Shown in pieces: positions 15,804-22,444 of a DNA stretch of 22,444 nt. The notes beneath the pieces were generated by a model, which saw only the letters and a program-made list of their open reading frames with translations, was not told where the DNA came from and did no database searches. Within the stretch, counting starts at the first letter, position 1. The number at the start of each line of letters is the position of its first letter. The stretch is taken from positions 1 through 22,444 of the forward strand of contig CALBCO010000013.1 in NCBI GenBank assembly GCA_937927265.1. Reading direction: 5' to 3'. This DNA comes from an uncultured Verrucomicrobiae bacterium. Lineage in GTDB: Bacteria > Verrucomicrobiota > Verrucomicrobiia > Palsa-1439. The position numbers and the translations under genes were made by a program.

Positions 15804-16297
15804 GTCTCCTGCTGGTCGCTGCGTGGGCCGCCCCTGCCGCCGGCCCAGAGGTGACGATTGTTGAGTTCACCGAGCGCGGGGAACGGAAAGGAACGGTAAC
15901 CGTGGAGAAGATCATCAAAACCGACGCCGAATGGCAGAAGATTTTAACGCCGGAACAATTTGCGGTGACACGGCGCGGCGGAACGGAGTGCGCGTTTAGC
16001 GGTGCGTTTTGGAAACACCACGAGAAGGGGATTTTTCGCTGCGTGTGTTGCGATACGGCGTTGTTTCGGTCGGACGACAAGTTCGACAGTGGGACGGGCT
16101 GGCCGAGTTTTTTTCAACCGGTGGCCAAGGAGAATCTGGAGTTGCGCACCGACACCAGCCACGGGATGATCCGCACCGAGGTCCGCTGTCGGCGCTGCGA
16201 CGCGCATCTCGGTCATGTGTTTGAGGACGGGCCTCGCCCGACGGGTTTGCGGTATTGCATTAATTCCGCTGCGCTGAAGTTTGTGAGGTCGCGGTAG
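15779..16297 (+). CDS. msrB: Peptide methionine-R-sulfoxide reductase MsrB, probably exported
   Basis: MsrB reduces the R-epimer of methionine sulfoxide and complements MsrA. The 172-residue product has the zinc site C88/C91 and C137/C140, the motif GTGWPSFF at 105-112, HLGHVFEDGPRPTGLRYC with the catalytic C160, and the closing INSAALKF. It starts at ATG 15779, inside the end of msrA, with AAAGGGA upstream. The N-terminus MSSAWCALSLLLVAAWAAPAAG looks like a signal peptide with cleavage after PAAG or APA, suggesting a periplasmic enzyme repairing envelope proteins. It is convergent with the polysaccharide operon, whose end is 27 bp away; I see no clear terminator in that gap. Confidence 0.95.
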   Translation: MSSAWCALSLLLVAAWAAPAAGPEVTIVEFTERGERKGTVTVEKIIKTDAEWQKILTPEQFAVTRRGGTECAFSGAFWKHHEKGIFRCVCCDTALFRSDDKFDSGTGWPSFFQPVAKENLELRTDTSHGMIRTEVRCRRCDAHLGHVFEDGPRPTGLRYCINSAALKFVRSR

Positions 16298-16324
16298 CGC
16301 CGGGCGCGGCGGCGCGCGGGCCGG

Positions 16325-18196
16325 TCAAGGTGCGAGCGGGTCGAGTTGACTGAAGCGGGTCAATTGCAACTCGGGCAGCGGGTCAAGCCCGTCGTATTCG
16401 TAGGCGAGGCGAAACTGTTCGAGGGCTTCGGCGGTTTGATTGTGGCGGAGGTAATGGAGGCCGAGTTGGGTGTGATAGGAGGCGTTGCGCGGGTCAAGGC
16501 GGAGGGCGCGCTGGTAGCGTTCGAGGGCTTCGGCGGGCTGGTCAAGCAGATCAAACATTCGTCCCATGAACACAAGCGCATCGGTGGCGTAAGGATTGCA
16601 GGTCAACGCCCGGTCATACCCCTCCCGGGCGGCGGCGGCGGCGGCCTCGCGTTGCGAGGCGAGCCAAGTGGCGCGGGCGGCATGGAGGTGACCGAGGGCC
16701 AAGGGAAATTCGAAATTGCGCGTATCGAGGCGCCGCGCCAGCTTGTAAAGCCGGTCGGCCTCTTGCCAGCGCAAGTTGTGGCGAGCGCGGGCCGCTTGGT
16801 GGGCTAGGATGGCGGCTGGGTAGGTCTTGCGCAAGAGGGTGCCGAGCAACGCGATAGCCACCAACGCCGCGCCGATCACCACGAACTTGCTGATGCCCTT
16901 CAAGGAGAGGGCGTTGTAGGTGCCGAGGGGGGCGACATCATCGAAATCTTCACTGCGGTGTTTGATGCCGGTCGTCAAGGTCGCCGCCATGAGGACCACC
17001 AGCAAGACGAGGTTGCCGGGAACTTGGAGAACGGAGTCGAATACCGCGGCTGCAAGCAGGCCGAAGATTGCCGCCAGACCGCCGACGGCTACCGCGTAAC
17101 GGTTGGAGGGGGTGTGGGCAGAGTAGCGTTTGGCCCGCACGGCCAAGATGTGTGCCACTTCCACAACGAATGCGATCACCACCCACAGCAGCAGGGCGCA
17201 TCCCACCAGGCCATACTCGGCAAAGCTCTGCAAGTACTCATTGCCCACTGAGACTGGTTGGCCCTGGAGTGTCCGGTGGTCCCGGTACAGCCAGGGGAAC
17301 ATGCCCGGGCCGCCGCCTAGGATCAGGTGGCTTTTGCCGATGGCCACTGCACTCTGCCACAAGGGCAGTCGGCTGACTGCGGTGGTGGGTTGGGCGGGCA
17401 GCATGGGGGATTGGACGGCACGAAGGCCAATCAAGGCCGCCGCAATCATGCCGGTCAACATGACTCCGCCGATCAGCAGCCACCGCCGTTTCTCGGACCG
17501 GCTTCGGATCAGATAGAGAACGAGCACGAGTACCGTGGCGAGTCCGCCGATCCACGCAGTGGGGGTGGCGATCATCAGCAAGGTCGCCCCCAAGGCCAGC
17601 GACAGGATCAGAAAGACAAGGCGCACGCGATAAGTCCGGCGGGAGAATAGGACGGTGGCGGCCACCAGCGGAAATATCAACTGAAGGCTGGTTGTGGGAT
17701 CGCCACCGACGCGGGCAGTCGCGGTGAGGTCAGACGGAGTCCACGCGATGACGGCCAAGAACGCGCCTGCGCCGGCCATGACCCAAACCAAAACGTTGAT
17801 TTGCCAGCGGTGCCGGACATTGTTCAGCATCACAAAAAAGGCCAGCGCGGCCCCCAGCCAGTTCAAGGCGTGCGGGCGAGCCACAGATTCGACCTCGCTC
17901 AGTCCATGGCGCATAACCACATACGTGCTGACGATCAGGATGGGCGCGCCGAGCGTGGAAAACACGAGCGGAGCCTGGCGTAGCAACAGCAACCGCGTCA
18001 GCCAGAAGCCAGTGGCAACGATGATCAAACCGAAGGCCAAGCCTTCCCACCATAGCCGGAACTCGCCGAACGCTCCCAATAACGCAATCGTGCCGGCCAA
18101 TACAGTCACGAAGGAAGCATTTTGGCAAACCACGCTCAGCGAGGAAGTTCCCCACCGCGTTTGCCTCCCGGTCGTGGAGCGTTGACGCGGCGACAC
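16325..18196 (-). CDS. Wzy/WaaL-type O-antigen polymerase/ligase family protein with C-terminal TPRs
   Basis: This 623-residue protein is a polytopic membrane protein with about a dozen hydrophobic segments. It contains the family region GGGPGMFPW (from about residue 293) followed by VGNEYLQSFAEYGLVG (about 317-331), the hallmark of the Wzy_C/O-antigen ligase domain. After the membrane part (about residue 465 on) there are TPR-like repeats, including DALVFMGRMFDLLDQPAEAL and YHTQLGLHYLRHNQTAEAL. Such proteins polymerise or transfer undecaprenol-linked glycans at the outer face of the inner membrane. The frame is open to 18325, but that part lies inside the preceding gene. GTG 18196 has GGAGG six bases upstream and starts 20 bases after the OPX stop, so I use it. 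It is the last gene of the export operon. Confidence 0.88.
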   Translation of the reverse strand: MSPRQRSTTGRQTRWGTSSLSVVCQNASFVTVLAGTIALLGAFGEFRLWWEGLAFGLIIVATGFWLTRLLLLRQAPLVFSTLGAPILIVSTYVVMRHGLSEVESVARPHALNWLGAALAFFVMLNNVRHRWQINVLVWVMAGAGAFLAVIAWTPSDLTATARVGGDPTTSLQLIFPLVAATVLFSRRTYRVRLVFLILSLALGATLLMIATPTAWIGGLATVLVLVLYLIRSRSEKRRWLLIGGVMLTGMIAAALIGLRAVQSPMLPAQPTTAVSRLPLWQSAVAIGKSHLILGGGPGMFPWLYRDHRTLQGQPVSVGNEYLQSFAEYGLVGCALLLWVVIAFVVEVAHILAVRAKRYSAHTPSNRYAVAVGGLAAIFGLLAAAVFDSVLQVPGNLVLLVVLMAATLTTGIKHRSEDFDDVAPLGTYNALSLKGISKFVVIGAALVAIALLGTLLRKTYPAAILAHQAARARHNLRWQEADRLYKLARRLDTRNFEFPLALGHLHAARATWLASQREAAAAAAREGYDRALTCNPYATDALVFMGRMFDLLDQPAEALERYQRALRLDPRNASYHTQLGLHYLRHNQTAEALEQFRLAYEYDGLDPLPELQLTRFSQLDPLAP

Positions 18197-18215
18197 AGAC
18201 GGCCTCCGCCCGCTC

Positions 18216-18809
18216 TCAGAGGAAACTACGGGTGACGTTGATGGATTCGCCGGGGCGGATCGGCACGTCTTGGGCCGGATTGCGGCGCAGCTCCTCGTAG
18301 TTGTAAATGTCTTTGCGGGATTCACGGATCACTTCCACCTTGCCGCGGTTGGCGTAATCGGTGAACCCGCCGGCCGTGCTGATGGCCTTGAGCAGGGTCA
18401 TGTCTTCCGTCCACTGGAAACGGCCCGGGCTGCGGACTTCTCCGCTGACGTAGAAGAAGCGCTGCGCGGTCAAAACTGTGGTGTTGCACCGCACATAAAA
18501 CCGCGGCACATAGCGGCTTTCAATGGCTTCGGCCAGCTCGCTGATCGTCTTGCCGGCTGCTGGCACCGCGCCAATCAACGGGAGTGAAATTTGGCCATTT
18601 TCGTCGAGCACAACGTCGAAGATTTGCGTGCTCGCGCCCGCTTGGCCGCCGGTGTCGAGGCGCACTTGGATTTGATCGCCGACCCGTAACCGCGTTTCGG
18701 CGCCAGCCACGGACTTGGCTGGGGCGGCCGGGGCCAGCACGCCGCACCCGGTCGCTGCGCACAACATCACGAGCGGCGCGATTTGTCTCATCATTCGTTG
18801 AATCTTCAT
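18216..18809 (-). CDS. Short outer-membrane polysaccharide export (OPX/Wza-type) lipoprotein
   Basis: From ATG 18809 (AGGA nine bases upstream; ATG 18818 is the alternative) the product has 197 residues. A signal peptide ends in CAATGC, a lipobox with lipidated C22. The polysaccharide export domain spans about residues 38-113 (LRVGDQIQVRL, then GQISLPLIGAV). One SLBB domain follows at about 117-167 (FFYVSGEVRSPGRF, TLLKAISTAGGFTDYA, KVEVIR). The protein ends soon after IRPGESINVTRSFL, so it lacks the further SLBB domains and the C-terminal amphipathic helix that forms the outer-membrane pore in E. coli Wza. It sits between the Wzc-like kinase and the polymerase. An accessory outer-membrane channel would be needed, and the beta-barrel gene in this operon is the obvious candidate. 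Confidence 0.92.
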   Translation of the reverse strand: MKIQRMMRQIAPLVMLCAATGCGVLAPAAPAKSVAGAETRLRVGDQIQVRLDTGGQAGASTQIFDVVLDENGQISLPLIGAVPAAGKTISELAEAIESRYVPRFYVRCNTTVLTAQRFFYVSGEVRSPGRFQWTEDMTLLKAISTAGGFTDYANRGKVEVIRESRKDIYNYEELRRNPAQDVPIRPGESINVTRSFL

Positions 18810-18830
18810 TTGTAACATTCCTGTGGCGCA

Positions 18831-18856
18831 GGCCGGCGGGCCGTGCCCCTCACGGC
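18831..18856 (-). other. Hairpin-forming sequence directly after the tyrosine kinase stop codon
   Basis: Reading the minus strand, the last G of the TAG stop begins GCCGTG-AGGGG-CACGGC (18856-18840), a 6-bp stem. It overlaps an alternative GGCC-CGCC-GGCC stem (18842-18831). No T-run follows, so this is not a classic terminator. Located between two operon genes, it might stabilise or process the mRNA or alter the ratio of kinase to downstream genes. Confidence 0.4.
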
Positions 18857-21006
18857 TAATACTTTTCCGTCAAATCAATGCTTTCACTGGCCGGTTTGGC
18901 CGCCGGTGTGGTGGCCGTGGTCGCCTTCTTTTTCGGTTTGTCCGAGTACCGGTGATAGGTGTCGTAATAACCGTGGTAGTAGTAGTAGGTGTCGTCCTGA
19001 CGGATGTTGACGTTGTTGACGACCACGCCCAACATGCGGGCGCCGGCGTTTTCCACGACCTGCCGGGCGCGACGCGCCATGTTCCGCGGATAGCGGCGGT
19101 GTTGGATGACCAACACGGCCGTGCCCACTTCGCGGGCCACGATGACCGCGTCGCTGACCACCAGTACCGGCGGGGTATCGTACAACACCACATCGTATCG
19201 GTGGTGAACTTCTTTAACTAAATCGTTCATCCGCTGCGAGGTCAGCAGTGGCAAGGCGGATTGGGCGATGTCACGGCTACCGGAGGCGATGATCCAGACG
19301 TTTTCCACAGTGGATTTCTGGATGATTTGATCCACGTCTTTAGTACTAGTTAAATAATCAGCCAGTCCCACATCGTGGGAAACGCCAAACATTTCGTGTT
19401 GGGTGGGGCGGCGCAGGTCGCTGTCCACCACCAGCACCCGCAGGCCGTTTTGGGCGTACACACAGGCGAGGTTGGCCGTGGTGAAGGATTTTCCCTCGCC
19501 CGCCGCCGCACTGAGAATGGCAAACGAATTGGTCTGCTCGTTCCCCTTGGAGAAATCAATGTTGGTGCGCAACATGCGGTAGGCTTCGACTTCGCCGGGG
19601 CTGGCGTCGCCTTTGGCTAGCGAGCCGGATTCGTGGGGCACCACGCCGAGCACGGGCAGGCCGAGGTACCGCTCAACGTCGTCCATGACCTTGACGCTGG
19701 TGTCAAGGAACTCGATGAAGAAACTCATCGCCACGCCGAGCACCAAGCCGACAATGGCCCCGAGCACCAAATTGAGCCACAGATTGGGACTGACCGGCCC
19801 GAGGGGCGGCTCGGCGCGGTCCACCACTTCGACCGGGCTGCGCGGCACCTCCATGTCAATCGAAACCTGTTGCAGTCGGGCTTTGACGGCCTCATAGAGG
19901 CGGGTCTCCAACTCGGCTTCGCGTTGCGCGTTGCGGAAGGGGAGGAACCGTTCGCTTTCGAGGACCAAGCTGGCATTCTTGAGTTCATCGAATTGTTTTT
20001 GCAGCTCCATCAACCGGGAGGTCGCCATTTCATAATCCACCTCGAAACCTCTCATAATCCCGTCGAGGCGAACATCAATCTGTTCTTGGAGCTTGTCGCG
20101 GGTGGCGAGCGCCGAGCGTACATTAGGGTGATCGGGGCCAAAATCTTGCTTGAGCACTTCCAACCGCAACTCGGTTTCGGTCAGGCTCTGCAGCAAGGTT
20201 TGCACGTTGGCATCGGTGATGAGGGTGGCGATGGCATTGCGGAGCTGTGCTTGCGTCAGGCGTTTCAATTCCCGCAAGCGGGTTTCCCGGCTGACCACGT
20301 CCACCCGCGCCTCGGTTAACCGCCCTTCCAGTTGTTGCAAAGTTTGCTGGGTCAGCGTGGATTCGCCAATGACCGGCACGTTGAGTTCCTTGCGCAATTG
20401 TTCGACTTTGGCCTGCGCTTGGCGCATCCGTTCCTGCTGTTGGGCCATTTCCTCACGCAGTTTTTCCAAACCGCGCATGGTTTGGCGACGTTTTTCTTCG
20501 AGGCGTTCACGCTCGAACGTCTCCGCGACTTGATTGGCAATCTCGGCAGCCAACTTGGGGTCGCTGTCATAGACCGCAATCTCGATAAGGCTGGTGTCCC
20601 GGTAGCGGCGGACTGCAATTTGGCCTTTGAGCCGCCGAAACGCCAAGTCCATCGAGGCCACCGGCAGACTTTCCCCCCGTTCGGCCCAACGCTGAACAAG
20701 TTTGAGCCGCTCAATCACGGGGTGCAGGATTTTTTGGGATTGAATAATCTCGTTTTGGGTTTGGAGAAAGTAGGGGTCGTAGCTTGGGAGGTTGGATTGT
20801 TCAAAGACGGGGACGGTGGGCCGTTCCGGCTCGACTTTGATACGGACGGAAGCCATGAACGTCTTGGGTTGCAAAGAGGTAACCGTCGCCACCGTGATAA
20901 TGGTCAACAGAAAAACCACGAACACGATGGGCCAGCGGGTTTTGACCACGCGCCAGTAGTCGAGAAAATTCAGCCGCGATTCTTGAGATGTTTGATTTGT
21001 TTCCAT
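18856..21006 (-). CDS. Wzc-type polysaccharide co-polymerase / bacterial tyrosine autokinase
   Basis: This 716-residue inner-membrane protein controls chain length and export of polysaccharide and autophosphorylates on tyrosine. The N-terminal Wzz domain starts with LNFLDYWRVVKTRW and TM1 at about 27-44. A long periplasmic coiled coil covers about 165-385. TM2 lies at about 411-431, preceded by the proline-rich EPPLGPVSPN. The cytoplasmic BY-kinase has Walker A AAAGEGKS (about 500-507), Walker A' VLVVDSD (524-530) and Walker B VVLYD (606-610). A tyrosine cluster at 674-687 (eight Tyr) precedes a basic, Thr/Ala-rich tail. Kinase and transmembrane parts are fused, as in Proteobacteria. The ATG at 21006 follows GGAAGG closely. 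It is the second gene of the operon, 76 bp after the beta-barrel gene. Confidence 0.95.
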   Translation of the reverse strand: METNQTSQESRLNFLDYWRVVKTRWPIVFVVFLLTIITVATVTSLQPKTFMASVRIKVEPERPTVPVFEQSNLPSYDPYFLQTQNEIIQSQKILHPVIERLKLVQRWAERGESLPVASMDLAFRRLKGQIAVRRYRDTSLIEIAVYDSDPKLAAEIANQVAETFERERLEEKRRQTMRGLEKLREEMAQQQERMRQAQAKVEQLRKELNVPVIGESTLTQQTLQQLEGRLTEARVDVVSRETRLRELKRLTQAQLRNAIATLITDANVQTLLQSLTETELRLEVLKQDFGPDHPNVRSALATRDKLQEQIDVRLDGIMRGFEVDYEMATSRLMELQKQFDELKNASLVLESERFLPFRNAQREAELETRLYEAVKARLQQVSIDMEVPRSPVEVVDRAEPPLGPVSPNLWLNLVLGAIVGLVLGVAMSFFIEFLDTSVKVMDDVERYLGLPVLGVVPHESGSLAKGDASPGEVEAYRMLRTNIDFSKGNEQTNSFAILSAAAGEGKSFTTANLACVYAQNGLRVLVVDSDLRRPTQHEMFGVSHDVGLADYLTSTKDVDQIIQKSTVENVWIIASGSRDIAQSALPLLTSQRMNDLVKEVHHRYDVVLYDTPPVLVVSDAVIVAREVGTAVLVIQHRRYPRNMARRARQVVENAGARMLGVVVNNVNIRQDDTYYYYHGYYDTYHRYSDKPKKKATTATTPAAKPASESIDLTEKY

Positions 21007-21082
21007 CTGCCTTCCAAAGTGGTGGGACTAAACACTAACTCCCCGCCTCGCGCAAGGGAAAACAGGAAAGCGACTCCCAAGG

Positions 21083-22300
21083 TTAGTACACAAACTGCAA
21101 CCCCCACCAAATGCGGTTTCGGTAGTACTCCGCACTGTCCGAATCTCCAAACGCCAAATTGTACCGGTAGGACAAATCCGTGTTCAGCCAGGACGTGAAA
21201 TAGTAGCGGGCGACCGCTCCCACCGAAAGCGATTGCTGGGTCAAGGATTTATCTGTGAAACCAGTAGTCGGGTCGCCATAGGTGGTGTGGGCATAGACCA
21301 CATCCAGATTAGCCCGGAACCGCGCGGTGATTCGCTGGCTGAACTGCAACGTGGTCGCCAAGGTCTCAGATCCTCTGAATCCCTCCGTGCCGGGCGTGGA
21401 GTCCGTGAAGCTGTAACTGACCGCCAGCGAAACCGCACTGGCCCGCGCGTAGGTGTAACTCAGCGAGCCGACGAAGTAGGGGGAATCGGTCTCTTCACCG
21501 TCTCCAAATTCACGAAACTCATAGCCCAGATTCAGCGAAGAAGTCAGGCGCGGATTGAACCGATGGATCAAACTGGCATACAGCGCATGACCATCGGAGT
21601 TCTTCTCTTCATCCGGTCCGGCTTCCTTGTACAGGGTGGTGGCATACCGATAATTTCCACCGACAAACGTTTGGGGGCTGAGGGAGTACAAAAGCGTACC
21701 CACAGCCTGATAGTTGTCTCGATCATTGGCTTGGGCTAAAGACTGGTCGTCGTACCGCCAAAGTTGCCAATTCAAACTCGCCGAAGCTGTCCAGCGCCGG
21801 GTGAGGTTGTACACAGCCGCTAGATTCAAATTGTTGTACGAGTAATCACTTAGCCGTCGCACCGTGACCGGTATCCCCGCTTCGACTTCCACCAATTCAG
21901 GCTCAATACCCCGCCGAAACCGATCCGTCAAATCCAGAGTAAACCGCGAGTTGAACTGATGCGATATTAAGCAATCAACCGAGTGTGACTGATCCCACGG
22001 CTCATCACCCCGGCGATCGTCATACCAAACCGCGTTATACCCATAGCGCAGTCCAAGAAATGTTTCTTCCAAAGGGAGGTTCAAACTTGCCTGAGGCGAA
22101 ATCGAAGTAAGAAAACTATCCCGCCGATTATTTTCCGTGGTACCCGTATTGTCATCGTACCCGATCCTCGTCCCCAAACTCACTGCCCACGGTCGCGAAG
22201 GATCGCGCAACGGAAACGGATTATACGCTGCCATGGCGGGGAAGGCCAAGGCGCCCATCGTCAGTCCCCACACCCATTTGCGATAATTGCGTTCAGTCAT
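21083..22300 (-). CDS. Outer-membrane beta-barrel protein of the polysaccharide operon
   Basis: From ATG 22300 the product has 405 residues. A signal peptide (RKWVWGLTMGALAFPAMA) is cut probably before AYNPFPLR. The rest is a run of alternating, aromatic-rich strands such as FLGLRYGYNAVWYDD, RWTASASLNWQLWRYDD, FVGGNYRYATTLY and TSSLNLGYEFREFG, ending with an aromatic terminal strand (WWGLQFVY), the usual signal for barrel insertion. It resembles the putative beta-barrel porin 2 and EpsL-like groups. I reject the longer frame from 22429 because its extra residues encode only a DNA tandem repeat, and GAGGG seven bases before ATG 22300 is a good ribosome binding site. As the first gene of the operon with a short OPX protein, it may form the outer-membrane channel for polymer. 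Confidence 0.88.
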   Translation of the reverse strand: MTERNYRKWVWGLTMGALAFPAMAAYNPFPLRDPSRPWAVSLGTRIGYDDNTGTTENNRRDSFLTSISPQASLNLPLEETFLGLRYGYNAVWYDDRRGDEPWDQSHSVDCLISHQFNSRFTLDLTDRFRRGIEPELVEVEAGIPVTVRRLSDYSYNNLNLAAVYNLTRRWTASASLNWQLWRYDDQSLAQANDRDNYQAVGTLLYSLSPQTFVGGNYRYATTLYKEAGPDEEKNSDGHALYASLIHRFNPRLTSSLNLGYEFREFGDGEETDSPYFVGSLSYTYARASAVSLAVSYSFTDSTPGTEGFRGSETLATTLQFSQRITARFRANLDVVYAHTTYGDPTTGFTDKSLTQQSLSVGAVARYYFTSWLNTDLSYRYNLAFGDSDSAEYYRNRIWWGLQFVY

Positions 22301-22302
22301 GA

Positions 22303-22382
22303 TCTGTCCCTCTGTGATTCCTTCTGTCCCTCTGTGATTCCTTCTGTCCCTCTGTGATTCCTTCTGTCCCTCTGTGATTCCT
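22303..22382 (-). repeat. Four tandem copies of a 20-bp unit ending at the beta-barrel gene start
   Basis: The plus strand reads CTGTCCCTCTGTGATTCCTT four times in a row from 22304, with only the edges differing (the last two bases, next to 22381, become CT). On the minus strand each unit contains ACAGAGGGACAG. The copy nearest the gene places GAGGG seven bases before ATG 22300, so the repeat includes the ribosome binding site. Identity among units is essentially complete, indicating recent slippage. There are no spacers, so it is not a CRISPR array. Confidence 0.9.
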
Positions 22383-22444
22383 CTACTCCACAACCTCCAA
22401 ATGAACCGGCTGCGGTAATAAAGCGGCATGATAACCGCGTGTCA

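Noticed and set aside
16298..16324. Bidirectional terminator between msrB and the polysaccharide operon
   Set aside because: The 27-bp gap is GC-rich but I could not pair it into a clean stem with a T-run on either strand.
22303..22382. CRISPR array
   Set aside because: Units are directly adjacent 20-mers without spacers and no cas gene is near.
22301..22429. N-terminal extension of the beta-barrel protein from 22429 (GITEG/RDRRN repeats)
   Set aside because: The extra residues merely translate the 20-bp tandem repeat; a proper signal peptide and ribosome binding site support ATG 22300.

Overview
The window looks like a chromosomal segment of a GC-rich, diderm bacterium. A member of the PVC group, most likely Verrucomicrobiota, is my inference. 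Supporting points are lipid A genes, an outer-membrane polysaccharide exporter, sulfatases of the planctomycete/verrucomicrobial kind, a secreted leucine-rich-repeat protein, a glycyl radical enzyme and a DUF6785-type membrane protein. No marker gene fixes the taxon.

Layout. (1) Positions 1-1390, minus: the start of a polytopic DUF6785-like membrane protein that runs off the left edge. A 431-bp stretch without a clear gene follows, then a small secreted protein (1822-2319). (2) Positions 2434-5380, plus: a tightly overlapping lipid A block, lpxI, a Gfo/Idh/MocA oxidoreductase and lpxB. (3) Positions 5337-8039, minus: a compact set of mutarotase-like protein, farnesyl diphosphate synthase (ispA) and a class I methyltransferase, whose 3' end overlaps lpxB. 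(4) Positions about 8247-15134, plus: an accessory operon in decay. It holds a TPR-protein ghost, a frameshifted sulfatase, a ghost of a second sulfatase, a frameshifted NAD-dependent epimerase, an SDR with two 1-base losses, a glycyl radical enzyme with a frameshift and an amber stop, and an LRR protein whose frame runs into an antisense tRNA. Most junctions are 4-base ATGA/GTGA overlaps, so it was once a translationally coupled operon. (5) tRNA-Glu(CTC) on the minus strand, then msrA-msrB on plus. (6) Positions 16325-22300, minus: an exopolysaccharide operon of outer-membrane beta-barrel, Wzc-like tyrosine autokinase, short OPX lipoprotein and Wzy/WaaL-like membrane protein with TPRs. A four-copy 20-bp tandem repeat lies directly before the first gene and supplies its ribosome binding site.

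How the parts work together. LpxI makes lipid X and LpxB joins it to UDP-2,3-diacylglucosamine. The oxidoreductase between them resembles GnnA, which oxidises UDP-GlcNAc at C3 for amide-linked lipid A. The capsule operon is a nearly complete polymerise-and-export unit in which a short OPX protein probably relies on the co-encoded beta-barrel. The accessory operon was probably for degrading sulfated sugars or polyols. Every gene in it upstream of the LRR protein carries at least one lesion, while all neighbouring housekeeping genes read cleanly, so it is best seen as recently inactivated, with uncorrected sequencing indels as the alternative for some lesions.
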